In this document: one piece after another, positions 8,446 to 17,081 of the stretch
Layout of the letters: each line of letters begins with the position of its first letter
Numbering within the stretch: position 1 is the stretch's first letter
NCBI RefSeq assembly: GCF_018784445.1
Contig: NZ_WQOH01000010.1
Span: 1-64,000 of the forward strand
Length of the DNA: 64,000 nt
Source: Gemmiger formicilis
GTDB taxonomy: Bacteria > Bacillota > Clostridia > Oscillospirales > Ruminococcaceae
Direction of reading: 5' to 3'
Program-made: the position numbers and the translations under genes
The notes under the pieces: model-generated
The model's input: the letters and a program-made list of their open reading frames with translations, nothing else
What the model was told of the DNA's origin: nothing
Databases searched by the model: none

Positions 8446-9723
8446 ATGCCAAGAAAAGAACGAGATGAAAAAAGACGGGACAACAAAGGCCGCCTTTTGA
8501 AGTCTGGAGAGAGCCAGCGATCAGATGGAAGATACGCTTACAAATACATTGACACCTTTGGAGAAACCCAGTTTGTTTACTCATGGAAGTTAGTACCTAC
8601 CGACAAAGTACCTGCCGGGAAACGGCCCTGTCTTTCCCTGCGCGAGAAGATCAAGCAGATACAGAAAGACCTTGACGACGGGATAGACACCATCGGCAAG
8701 AAAATGACCGTGTGCCAGCTTTATGAAAAGTACACCCGGCAGCACGGGAATGTGCGGAAAGGAACCCAAAAGAGCCGCCAGCAGTTGATGAAACTTCTGT
8801 CCGAAGATAAGCTGGGCGCGGCCAGCATTGACAGCGTGAAGCTGTCTGACGCGAAAGAATGGGCCTTGCGTATGCAGGAAAAGGGCGTTGCCTACAACAC
8901 CATCTGCAACAGCAAGCGTTCCTTAAAAGCCATCTTTTATATGGCCGTACAGGACGATTGCCTCCGCAAGAATCCCTTTGACTTCCAGATCAATGAGGTT
9001 ATCAACGACGATACCGTACCAAAGGTGCCGCTTACCCCTACACAGGAAAACGAGCTTTTGGACTTCATGCAGAACGATCCCGTCTATGCCAAGTATTATG
9101 ACGAGGTGGTGATCCTGCTGGAAACCGGGCTTCGTATTTCCGAACTCTGCGGCCTGACGCCAGCCGACCTGAATTTTGAGAAGCGCTTTGTGAATGTAGA
9201 CCACCAGCTTTTGAGAAGCACCGAGGACGGTTACTATACCGAAGCGCCAAAAACAGAAAGCGGATTCCGTCAAGTGCCTATGAGCGCAGCCGCCTATGAA
9301 GCGTTTGAGCGCGTGTTGAAGAAGCGCAGGGACGGCAGGTGCATTGAGGTTGACGGTTATAAGGACTTCCTGTTCCTGAACCGGGACGGCCTGCCCAAAA
9401 CCGCCGTCAACTATGACGCCATGTTCAAGTGCCTTGCCAAGAAGTACAACAAGTGCCACAAGGAGCCGCTGCCCGATGTGATGACGCCGCACACCATGCG
9501 GCATACATTCTGTACCAGAATGGCAAACGCGGGCATGAACCCCAAGGCATTGCAGTACATCATGGGACACGCCAACATTGTAATGACGCTGAACTATTAC
9601 GCCCACGCTACTTTCCATTCCGCACAGGAGGAAATGGAACGGCTGCAAGCCAAGGCAAAATCCACCGCAGAGGCCAAGCCGGAGCCTGCGGCGGAAAGCG
9701 CCGAGGAAACCAAGGCGGCATAA
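8446..9723 (+). CDS. int: Tyrosine integrase, Tn916 family
   Basis: A 425-residue site-specific recombinase that excises and integrates the element. Residues about 10-70 form the arm-binding domain typical of Tn916 Int (RRDNKGRLLKSGESQRSDGR), then a core-binding SAM-like domain (about 80-180) and the catalytic domain. Catalytic residues are visible: R230 (GLRISEL), K269 (APKTESG), H349 and R352 (PHTMRHTF), H375 (MGHAN) and Y385 (NYYAHA). The C-terminal 35 residues are a low-complexity Ala/Glu/Lys tail. An aaggag site precedes the ATG. As in Tn916, int is the last gene before the element end. Confidence 0.96.
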   Translation: MPRKERDEKRRDNKGRLLKSGESQRSDGRYAYKYIDTFGETQFVYSWKLVPTDKVPAGKRPCLSLREKIKQIQKDLDDGIDTIGKKMTVCQLYEKYTRQHGNVRKGTQKSRQQLMKLLSEDKLGAASIDSVKLSDAKEWALRMQEKGVAYNTICNSKRSLKAIFYMAVQDDCLRKNPFDFQINEVINDDTVPKVPLTPTQENELLDFMQNDPVYAKYYDEVVILLETGLRISELCGLTPADLNFEKRFVNVDHQLLRSTEDGYYTEAPKTESGFRQVPMSAAAYEAFERVLKKRRDGRCIEVDGYKDFLFLNRDGLPKTAVNYDAMFKCLAKKYNKCHKEPLPDVMTPHTMRHTFCTRMANAGMNPKALQYIMGHANIVMTLNYYAHATFHSAQEEMERLQAKAKSTAEAKPEPAAESAEETKAA

Positions 9724-9901
9724 GTAGTACGCAGAATTTACTACTGCTTTTACTACTTTTGAGAGCGACAACATAAGGGGTAATAAAAAGATTTGTGAGG
9801 TTCTTCCGATATGAAAAGTGCCGGAAAAGCCCGGAATAACGGGCTATACCGGCATATAAGAACATCTAAAGAGATAATTAGAAATCTATTAAATGATTAA
9901 T
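9724..9901. mobile_element. Right end of the Tn916/Tn1549-like element
   Basis: The 178 bases after int carry no gene. They start with AGTAGTA (9723-9729) facing ACTACT copies near 9740 and 9752, which may be integrase arm sites. Composition turns AT-rich near 9840-9900, where the junction with chromosome is expected. The exact attachment site cannot be fixed without the empty target. Confidence 0.5.
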
Positions 9902-10579
9902 TCAAAAAACTAGAGCTTCAGAAGCCGCCGTATCGAACGTTACATCTGTTACCGTAATATCGCCGTAGGGGAGAGAGGTTTCTTGGCTGTAATAGCAAGT
10001 CCCGTTTTGCGGATCACCAAAGGGCCACTCGGTTATACTCGAAATAGAAAGATCAGAAAGCCCTAAATATAAATCGGCGGTTTGCAGAATATCGCTTTCG
10101 GGAATTTCCCAGAAAAAATTGGAATTCTGTGTATAAGAAGAACCCTCGCCGTTTCTTTCAAAAGTCTGGTATAGCAAAAAGAATGACAAAGAATAATCTA
10201 AAGGAATATCTTTGGTGCTTTGCATAGGGGAATGGAAAAAACGTCCCAAAGTTTGGGTATATAAAGCAAGATCGGATTTCTGCGCTTCATTATCAGGAAA
10301 TACGGAAATTTGTTCATTTTGGGCGGGAGTACTCTCCGGAAGCACATCACCAGATGCCGACTCGACAGGTTCATCAACGGAAGCCGTGGCAGCAGGAGTT
10401 GGAGATGGGGGTGTTGAAGCGGATGTATCCGTCGAATTTGTGTCCGAATTGTTTTCTGAATTTGATAAAGGAGTGGATGATGCCGAGGACGATGCAGGTG
10501 TAATAGAAATGCTGCATCCCGACAGTAAGCAAGTGCATAATGCAATAGAAAGAATGGCTTTTGTGCTTTTCTGAGTCAT
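9902..10579 (-). CDS. Secreted lipoprotein of unknown function
   Basis: A 225-residue protein with a lipoprotein signal peptide (basic N-terminus, hydrophobic core, lipobox LLSGC with the cysteine near residue 22). It is followed by a long Ser/Thr/Pro/Ala linker (about 25-85) and a globular domain of about 140 residues with no recognised family. It is predicted to be anchored on the outer face of the membrane. Its ATG overlaps the stop of the HTH gene 10576-10890 by 4 bases, so the two are co-expressed. This makes it the first gene beyond the integrase end of the transposon. Confidence 0.75.
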   Translation of the reverse strand: MTQKSTKAILSIALCTCLLSGCSISITPASSSASSTPLSNSENNSDTNSTDTSASTPPSPTPAATASVDEPVESASGDVLPESTPAQNEQISVFPDNEAQKSDLALYTQTLGRFFHSPMQSTKDIPLDYSLSFFLLYQTFERNGEGSSYTQNSNFFWEIPESDILQTADLYLGLSDLSISSITEWPFGDPQNGTCYYSQETSLPYGDITVTDVTFDTAASEALVF

Positions 10580-10890
10580 AATCGAAATCCTCCTTCAATA
10601 ATATCTAACCACAAACGGAAAAAGGACGTTTGTAGGGAAAATACGAAGATGTGCATAGAGATCGCAATGTATTTTATAATAGCGCCGTCACTCGTCGAAG
10701 ACAACCGTTCCAGGGATAGAGTTTTGAGTAATGATAAAAAGTAGCACTGCAAATCCTCAAAACCATCTTCTCGATGTAAAATAAAGGCGTAGTGCTTCAA
10801 TAGCGGTGTGAATTTTTGAACGAGTGTCCATGCTGCGGTTGAATCACCGGATTGGTATGCAACAATGCCTTGATAAATTTCCGGGACCAT
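10576..10890 (-). CDS. Small HTH/sigma-like conjugative-transposon-type protein
   Basis: A 104-residue protein whose first 60 residues (VPEIYQGIVAYQSGDSTAAWTLVQKFTPLLKHYA, EDGFEDLQCYFLSLL) match the short HTH proteins of conjugative transposons, which resemble sigma region 2. The distal part includes DGAIIKYIAISM as in that family, then diverges. A ggggtgat site precedes the ATG at 10890. Coupling to a lipoprotein suggests a small envelope-sensing pair or a remnant of another mobile element. The approximately 170 bases upstream to 11062 hold no visible gene. Confidence 0.65.
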   Translation of the reverse strand: MVPEIYQGIVAYQSGDSTAAWTLVQKFTPLLKHYAFILHREDGFEDLQCYFLSLLKTLSLERLSSTSDGAIIKYIAISMHIFVFSLQTSFFRLWLDIIEGGFRL

Positions 10891-11062
10891 TTTCTTCTAT
10901 CACCCCGAAGGGTAAGGAGAAAACAGCGGACGGTTTGTAAACGTAAGAAAAAAGAAATTAAATTATAGCAGTAAGACTTTGAAAATCGCCATTTGAAAAG
11001 CATCCACACAACGCCGCTATAATGCCAAGTAGAATGATTCGGCGATGCTGCTACTGCTTTGC

Positions 11063-13234
11063 TTATTGCTGCTCGGAAAAATAGAGTCCCAGGTTTTCCT
11101 CGATGCGCTGGACGGCGGTGTCCAGGTCGATCTCGTTGCCGTAGTAGTCAAACGCAGCCTCATGCGTTACATCATAAATCGTGGCAGAGCTGACGGACGG
11201 CGCGCCCAGCTCTTCGATCAGGGAATCCCAATCGCAGGTCAGCGGGTCGGCGGCGTAGGTCTGCTCCCCGTCCGCGATGGTCTGCGCCAGATAGGCGTTT
11301 TCCACATCCCGCTGTACCGAGAAGCCCTTGTAGAGGGAATTCAACTGCACAACGGGGTCTGTCAGCATGATTTGGACAAAAGCTTTTGCCAGTGTGGGGT
11401 TGGCGGCGTTAGCCGGGATGGAAACGATCTCTTTGGCCTCAAAGCCGCTGCCGGGCAGCGGCCGGATGGCAACGGCGGGGTAGCTCCAAAACAGCTTCAG
11501 CGCGTCGGAACGGCTGCTTACAACGCCGGTACCGCAGGGGTAACTCCCCTCGGCCACCTTGATCAGGCTCATGGCAAACTCCGACTGGGCCACGCTCTGT
11601 CCGTTGCCGCTGGCCATCACATACTCGTTGGTTTGGGCGGTGATCTGCTGGCCATCGATCATCTCTCTGGTGGATTGCAGGAATGCGCGCAGCGCGTCCT
11701 CGTCAATGCGCTTCTCCTCCGGGAAGAGCCCGGCGCTGGAGGCAATATAGAAGGAATCAAAAATATCCTCGTAGGAGGTGTTAAAAATCAGGCTTTGCTC
11801 CTGATAGAGCGCGGCCAGCGACGCCAGCGAGGCGTAGTCATCCACGTTGATCTCGCTGCTGCCGCTTACAAAAACCGGCACGCGGAACACCGACGGATAG
11901 GCGTAGGGCCTGCCGTCCAGCGAGTAGGCGGTCAGGATGTTTTCATAGTATCCGTCCATCGAAACAACACCATCCAGCGACGCCAGCACACCTTTCTCCA
12001 TCAGCGAACGGATGGGCAGGCCGTCCAGAAAAAGCACGTCGGGCGCTTCACCGGCCAGCAGACGGGTGTTTAGATTCTTGATGATATCCTCGTCGGAAAG
12101 GGCCTGGCTGGTGGCATCGCGGCCAAATTCCAACTGAACGTCACAATCCGGGTACTGGTTGGCAAAGACCGCGGCGGCGCTGCGGATGACATCGCTGTCC
12201 TCCAGCGCCCAAATATACAGGCTTTGCGCTGCCTGTGTGGGCAGGGTGGCGTCCAACCGGATCAGGACAGTCAGCGGCGCGCCGTTCTGCAGGCAGGACA
12301 CCAGGAAGGCGGCATCCCCCAGCGGGAGAATCTCATAGTCGGTGGTCTGCGGTGCGGCGTAGACAAAGCCTTTTTCCTGCACCATGGCCTGCTTGACCGA
12401 GGAACCAAAGCCCGCCTGAAAAACTCCGTCCATGGTGAGGAAAACGATCTGCTGGTTCTCGCCGTCCACCGCATAGGCGGCCACCTCCTGTGCCTCAGGA
12501 ACAATCGCAAAGGAATCGGCCTTTTCACCGGAAGGAAGCGCATAGACATCCATCGTTCCGGCATTCCGGTTGCGCAGATACAGCCGGTTGCCCGATACCG
12601 CAAAGGTATAATCCACAACGCTGGGACGGATCGTGGCGGAAATATCCCCGCTCTGCCCGTCCACAATCTGCAGAACACAGCTTCCTGCGCCGTCCGCCAG
12701 GCAGACGACCGCATACCCCGGGGCGGCGGCAAAGTCGGTGATGTAGGGCGCGGTGCCGCCGGCAGGCGGCGTATACGTCAACACTGTGCGGACGCTTCCC
12801 TGCGAATCGACGCGGTAGAGCGTCAACGCGCCGCCGGTCTCGGCGGCGGCCACCCACCACCGGCCGCTGCCGCCGTAACAGGCGGTCAGCGTTTCCACCT
12901 GCGTTTTGTCCAGCCCGTCCAGAAAGGCTTGTACGGTGGAGGGATCGATGGTTTCCCAGCCATCCCCCGTCCAGGAAAACGCCGCTGCGGTGTTTTGGGC
13001 GTCATTATACAGCGATAACGTGGGAACGCCGTCCAGCATCTGTAGCTTGGCGGGAGCGAAGCCGCTGTCCACCGCGGGGGTGACCTCCGTCTGGGTGTAT
13101 TTTCCCGTGGCGTACTTCGTTTGGGAGGCCGTTCCCGGCTCCTCGGTTGAAGGAGCGGCGGAACACCCTGCCAGCGCCAGCAGCAAAGCCATGAGGGCGG
13201 CCAGCGGCGCAAGCCGTGATCGAATTCGGTTCAT
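11063..13234 (-). CDS. Extracellular solute-binding lipoprotein with N-terminal propeller-like domain
   Basis: A 723-residue lipoprotein (lipobox ALAGC). Residues about 35-340 show repeated beta-rich units like a propeller (GENQQIVFLTMDGVFQ, GNRLYLRN), and the C-terminal half (about 350-720) resembles family-1 solute-binding proteins (SLYIWALEDSDVIRSAA, TRLLAGEAPDVLFLDG, IPANAANPTLAKAFVQIML). The start at 13234 is chosen because a tcctcct-complement site precedes it; a longer frame would begin before the signal peptide. It would present a ligand to the permeases at 17082-18802. It is transcribed divergently from the two-component genes and has the same operator-promoter as the permease operon. 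The unusually long N-terminal domain suggests a sensing role as well as transport. Confidence 0.85.
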   Translation of the reverse strand: MNRIRSRLAPLAALMALLLALAGCSAAPSTEEPGTASQTKYATGKYTQTEVTPAVDSGFAPAKLQMLDGVPTLSLYNDAQNTAAAFSWTGDGWETIDPSTVQAFLDGLDKTQVETLTACYGGSGRWWVAAAETGGALTLYRVDSQGSVRTVLTYTPPAGGTAPYITDFAAAPGYAVVCLADGAGSCVLQIVDGQSGDISATIRPSVVDYTFAVSGNRLYLRNRNAGTMDVYALPSGEKADSFAIVPEAQEVAAYAVDGENQQIVFLTMDGVFQAGFGSSVKQAMVQEKGFVYAAPQTTDYEILPLGDAAFLVSCLQNGAPLTVLIRLDATLPTQAAQSLYIWALEDSDVIRSAAAVFANQYPDCDVQLEFGRDATSQALSDEDIIKNLNTRLLAGEAPDVLFLDGLPIRSLMEKGVLASLDGVVSMDGYYENILTAYSLDGRPYAYPSVFRVPVFVSGSSEINVDDYASLASLAALYQEQSLIFNTSYEDIFDSFYIASSAGLFPEEKRIDEDALRAFLQSTREMIDGQQITAQTNEYVMASGNGQSVAQSEFAMSLIKVAEGSYPCGTGVVSSRSDALKLFWSYPAVAIRPLPGSGFEAKEIVSIPANAANPTLAKAFVQIMLTDPVVQLNSLYKGFSVQRDVENAYLAQTIADGEQTYAADPLTCDWDSLIEELGAPSVSSATIYDVTHEAAFDYYGNEIDLDTAVQRIEENLGLYFSEQQ

Positions 13235-13297
13235 ACAAATTCCTCCTGACGGGGCGGCGGCGCAGGCGGCCGCTGCCCTGGCAATTTTGGTAATACC

Positions 13298-13330
13298 ACT
13301 GTACCACACAAAACCTGAAAAAATCCTGAA
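13298..13330 (-). promoter_or_regulatory. Direct-repeat operator and promoter of the solute-binding-protein gene
   Basis: Read on the minus strand: TTCAGG (13330-13325), 5 bases, TTCAGG (13319-13314), 10 bases, then TACAGT (13303-13298) as the -10 box. The same pattern with identical spacing occurs at 17028-17060. Tandem hexamers 11 bp apart replacing the -35 box are typical of OmpR/PhoB-type activators. Confidence 0.75.
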
Positions 13331-13357
13331 TGCGCCTGCGGCTCTTTCCGGCCTTGG

Positions 13358-13386
13358 TTGCGCTCCGGGAGAATTTGTGCTATAAA
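13358..13386 (+). promoter_or_regulatory. Promoter of the response regulator/kinase operon
   Basis: TTGCGC (13358-13363) and TATAAA (13381-13386) are separated by 17 bases. The start codon at 13445 is 59 bases downstream of the -10 box, and no TTCAGG repeat is present, so this operon may be constitutive. Confidence 0.6.
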
Positions 13387-13444
13387 TTAAATAATCTGCC
13401 GCTTTTGATACGGCCTGCGAGATATGCCCCGGGAGGTAGAATAC

Positions 13445-14131
13445 ATGAACTTGCTAGTGATCGAAGATGACCGGAAACTGAACCGGATGCTGTGCGAAAT
13501 CCTTGAAAAAGAGGGCTACACGGTGAAAGCCTGCACCGACGGGGAGGAAGGCGCTTACTATCTGCAGCAGAACGCCTACGACCTGGCGCTGGTGGACTGG
13601 ATGCTCCCCGGCGAAAGCGGGCCGGACATCCTGCGGGAAAGCCGCCGCAAGGGAATCATGACGCCGGTGGTGATGCTGACGGCGCTGACCGCCGTGGAAA
13701 ACAAGGTGACCTGCCTGGATGCCGGCGCCGACGACTATCTGGGTAAACCCTTTGACAGCCGGGAGCTGTTGGCCCGTGTCCGGGCCAACCTGCGGCGGCA
13801 GGCCCCCATCGAGGAGCTGGTGGTGCTGCGGTACGGGGATCTGGTGTACGACACCAAGGCGCTGCTGCTGGCCTGTGGCCGGGAGGAGATCGCGGTCTCC
13901 AAAAAGCTGGGCCTTATGATTGAACTGTTTATGAAAAGCAAGGGTCAGGCGCTGGCACGAGCCACCCTGTTTGCCCGCGTATGGGGCGCGGACGCCGACG
14001 TGGAGGAGGCCATTCTGGACAATTACATCGGCTTTTTCCGCCGGCGGCTGGCCCAGATCCACTCCAAGATGAGCTTGCGGACCGTTCGAGGTGTTGGGTA
14101 TGCCCTTGTGGAAGAAAAAGAAGGCCGCTGA
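13445..14131 (+). CDS. OmpR/PhoB-family response regulator
   Basis: A 228-residue regulator with a receiver domain (acidic pocket EDD near residues 7-9, phosphoacceptor D51 in LVDWMLPG, and K in LGKPF) and a C-terminal winged helix ending VRGVGYALVEEK. The start at 13445 follows gggaggt; an upstream in-frame ATG at 13424 precedes that site. The kinase start lies inside its last 32 bases. It probably activates the binding-protein gene and the permease operon through the TTCAGG repeats. Confidence 0.93.
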   Translation: MNLLVIEDDRKLNRMLCEILEKEGYTVKACTDGEEGAYYLQQNAYDLALVDWMLPGESGPDILRESRRKGIMTPVVMLTALTAVENKVTCLDAGADDYLGKPFDSRELLARVRANLRRQAPIEELVVLRYGDLVYDTKALLLACGREEIAVSKKLGLMIELFMKSKGQALARATLFARVWGADADVEEAILDNYIGFFRRRLAQIHSKMSLRTVRGVGYALVEEKEGR

Positions 14132-15416
14132 ACCGGCCGCGCCGTTGGACGTTCTGCGGTGGAAGATCGTAGCGGTGAACATCCTGTTTGCCGCCATGGT
14201 GGTGGCTACCCTCTGTTTCGTGGCCGCCCGGCAGGGAAAGAACGCCCTGGAGGAGAAGCATAGGCTGGCCTTCGCCTCCCTCTGTTCCGCCCTGGAACAG
14301 CCGATCCTGGAGACACAGACCATCGACCATAAGGCAATCTACAGCAGCGCGGTGGAAAACCGCCTGGTGCCCGCCTTATTCGAGAAGGGAGCCCCCATCG
14401 AGAATCCCTACCTGCAGGGCGATGATGCCGCACCGCTGCTCACTCTCAGCGAACCAATGCTGGAAGAGGCGCGGCAAAGCGTGGATGGGCAGAACGGCCT
14501 GTGGGCCAAAACGGTTGTCCGGCAGGCATACACCCTGCGGGACGGGAGTGCCCTCTGGTTTGCGGAATACTGTGCAATCCCCACGGCCAGTGGGAATTGG
14601 ATCGAGATGTACCTGTTTCAGGATGCCGCGACCTTCCGGCAGGAATGGGGCAGGATGCAACTGTTGTACGTAGCGGTGGCGGCGGGCGGCGTGCTGGCTT
14701 TGGGGGCGCTGGCCTTTGCGCTGACCGGCTGGGCCATGCAGCCCGCCCGGCGGGCCGAGCGGATGGAGAGGGAGTTTTTGGCGGCGGCCAGCCACGAGTT
14801 GAAAAGCCCGCTGGCAGTGATCATCACCAGCGCCGAACTGCTGCCTTCCGGCGGCGAGGAGGCAAAATACCGCGCCAACATTCTGTCAGAAGCGCACCGG
14901 ATGGCGCAGCTGGTGCAGGAGCTTCTATCCCTTTCCCGTCTGGAGACCGCTGCCCGTCAGATCATGCCGGCAAAGCTGGACACCGAGGCCTTTCTCTGGG
15001 AAGTTTACGAGACATGGCAGCCGGTGGCGGCAAAGGCCGGTGACCGGCTGACCCTCCGCCTGCCGGACGGCGCGCTGCCGCCCATTCGGGCAGACGAGGA
15101 CGCGCTGAAGCAGGTGATGGCCATTCTGTTGTCCAACGCCGTTCAGCACACCCCCAGCGGTACGCAGATCGAACTTTCCGCCGTGGCGGCGGGGCGAACG
15201 GTCTGCCTGTCGGTGGCCGATACGGGGCCGGGCATTGCGGATAAGGAACGGGCTTTCCAAAAGTTTTATCGCGCAGACCCGCAAACCGGCGATGCCAGCC
15301 TGGGTCTGGGCCTGAGCATCGCGCAGAAGCTTGTGGCGCTGCATCACGGCAGCATCACGATCCGGGATACGCCGGGCGGCGGCGCTACGCTGCAGGTCAC
15401 AATTCCACAGGCGTGA
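14100..15416 (+). CDS. Membrane sensor histidine kinase
   Basis: A 438-residue kinase with membrane segments near 22-44 and 185-208 enclosing an extracellular domain of about 140 residues. The HisKA domain contains ASHELKSPL with phosphoacceptor H232, followed by an ATPase domain with N-box LLSNAVQHTP, G1 ADTGPGIA, F box AFQKFYR and G2 LGLGLSIA. The ATG at 14100 follows gaggtg and overlaps the regulator gene. No clear HAMP domain is seen between the second segment and HisKA. It presumably senses the ligand of the divergent binding protein or envelope stress. Confidence 0.92.
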   Translation: MPLWKKKKAAEPAAPLDVLRWKIVAVNILFAAMVVATLCFVAARQGKNALEEKHRLAFASLCSALEQPILETQTIDHKAIYSSAVENRLVPALFEKGAPIENPYLQGDDAAPLLTLSEPMLEEARQSVDGQNGLWAKTVVRQAYTLRDGSALWFAEYCAIPTASGNWIEMYLFQDAATFRQEWGRMQLLYVAVAAGGVLALGALAFALTGWAMQPARRAERMEREFLAAASHELKSPLAVIITSAELLPSGGEEAKYRANILSEAHRMAQLVQELLSLSRLETAARQIMPAKLDTEAFLWEVYETWQPVAAKAGDRLTLRLPDGALPPIRADEDALKQVMAILLSNAVQHTPSGTQIELSAVAAGRTVCLSVADTGPGIADKERAFQKFYRADPQTGDASLGLGLSIAQKLVALHHGSITIRDTPGGGATLQVTIPQA

Positions 15417-15453
15417 TATTGGCAGAATCCACAACCGTTTGTCGCATCATTGT

Positions 15454-15497
15454 AAAAAGTGCTGTGAGAGCCTTTTGGTTTTCTCACAGCACTTTTT
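15454..15497 (+). terminator. Terminator after the two-component operon
   Basis: A perfect 16-bp stem (15454-15469 with 15482-15497) around a 12-base loop, with A- and T-runs at both ends, so it may work in both directions. Confidence 0.9.
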
Positions 15498-15585
15498 GTG
15501 TACATACCGAACAAGAAATCACTCGTCGGCATCGTCGATTTTCGATGAAAGAAACGCGCGTTTTCGCTCGAATGAGCACTTTGAT

Positions 15586-16740
15586 ATGAAAACTACGCAG
15601 TCTGCTCTGCGTGAAGGAGTACTGTTTTCCACCAAGAGAAACAACTACTACTATGATACAGGCACCGGAAAGGTAATTGTGTTGGACGATGATACCAGCT
15701 ACATTTTCCGCGTATTGTTTGACCCCACGTTGAGCGCCGAAACATTTTTGATATCACTGACAAAAGTCGATCCTAATGCAGTGAAAAACCTCCTACAGAC
15801 AATTGACGCAGAGCGCTTGTTCCAGCGACCGCCGCTTTTGAGCATGGGAAAAGAAATTGCGGCGGGTGTAACCGATACGGAGCAGAAAGTTGAACAAATC
15901 ATTCTTGAAGTGACGGAGCAATGTAATTTCCGCTGCAAATACTGCGTCTACTCAGAGGATTTCTCAGGGAACCGTGATTTTGGGAATCGGCGGATGCCGA
16001 CAGAAATTGCCTTTAAGGCAATTGATTGGGCGTTGGAAAACAGCGGCGCTAAACTGGCAATTACTTTCTACGGCGGCGAGCCGTTGCTCAACTTTAAGCT
16101 GATGAAAGCTGTGATTGAGAGGTCTCAGGCCAAGAGAGGGAACAAAGAGATTGTTTATAGCTTTACTTCCAATATGTCGCTCATGACACGCGAAATCGCC
16201 ACCTATCTGGCTCAAGTTCCGAACTTATATATTATGGCCAGTATCGACGGCCCACGCACTGTCCACGACGCATATCGTGTGTACGCAAATGATGCCCCCA
16301 CGTTTGAAGACAGCATTGGCGGTCTTCGAATTTTGGCGGATGCCTACGCAGGTTCCCACATGCCGGTTAATATAAACGCTGTGTTGACACCTCCATTTGG
16401 ATTTGAAAAGTTGGAGCAGGTAAATGCATACTTCGAATCGCTGGACTGGCTTCCGGCAACCTGCCATGTAAATATTACTTATCCATCGTATGGAACTTGT
16501 CCTGGCTTGGATGAGTATTACGACAAAATCACCGGCAATCCCAAGTATGCTCTTCATGGTATGTGCAACCCCCTTATGATATGGCAACAGCGCAAGGCAG
16601 AAACCGACGGGCTTGACGCCTACAAAGCCAGAAACATATATTACCATTCGATCTTTGACGACTTGGTTAAAATCAACAATCGCATTATCGTTGATGAACC
16701 TACACTGCGCCGGGGATTAAATGGATGTGTACCTGTTTGA
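15586..16740 (+). pseudogene. Truncated radical-SAM peptide maturase
   Basis: A 384-residue frame. An N-terminal PqqD-like or peptide-recognition region (about 1-95) precedes the radical-SAM barrel with the [4Fe-4S] motif CNFRCKYC (C113, C117, C120), TFYGGEPLLN and SIDGPRTVHD. Such enzymes modify ribosomally made peptides and end in a Cys-rich SPASM domain. Here the frame stops at LRRGLNGCVPV, just where SPASM would start, and runs into an ABC-transporter remnant. The ATG at 15586 lacks a strong ribosome-binding site. The segment is more AT-rich than its neighbours and lies between the kinase terminator and the permease promoter, consistent with an inserted, later deleted peptide gene cluster. 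No precursor-peptide gene was found. Confidence 0.82.
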
Positions 16741-17005
16741 TGAACCTTTTTCGGCGTTAGATGCTATTTCAGAGCAGCACATTATTAAGCGGCTTAACTT
16801 GAAAACAAAAATGTCTATTACCATTTTTATAACACATCGATACTCCAGCCTTCGATTGGCGGATTTCATTCTGGTATTAAAAGATGGCGAATTAGTCGAA
16901 TCCGGTTCCCATCAGGAACTGCAGAAAGCTGGGAAGTATTATTCAGAATTAATCAAAGCGCAGATCGAACCAATCGACCATTTGGCGCAATTGGATGAGA
17001 CCTAA
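16723..17005 (+). pseudogene. C-terminal remnant of an ABC exporter ATPase
   Basis: About 94 codons beginning at MDVYLFDEPFSALDA, the Walker B/D-loop region, followed by the switch histidine (FITHRYSSLRLADFILVLKDG) and the usual C-terminal ESGSHQEL. Walker A, Q-loop and signature are absent. The first bases overlap the end of the radical-SAM frame in another phase. It looks like the far end of a peptide exporter gene fused to the maturase by an internal deletion. Confidence 0.85.
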
Positions 17006-17027
17006 AAGCTGTTTTGGCAGAAAGGTA

Positions 17028-17060
17028 TTCAGGTTTTTTTCAGGTTCCCTGTGCTACAGT
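17028..17060 (+). promoter_or_regulatory. Direct-repeat operator and promoter of the permease operon
   Basis: TTCAGG (17028-17033), 5 bases, TTCAGG (17039-17044), 10 bases, TACAGT (17055-17060). Spacing and hexamers are identical to the operator of the divergent binding-protein gene at 13298-13330. The ATG of the first permease lies 21 bases after the -10 box. Confidence 0.75.
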
Positions 17061-17081
17061 GTAGGCAGGGAGGTGAAGGCG

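Noticed and set aside
11045-12073. A 342-codon plus-strand frame opposite the solute-binding-protein gene
   Set aside because: It is the antisense shadow of a GC-rich gene with lipobox and binding-protein motifs on the other strand; no start signal or domain.
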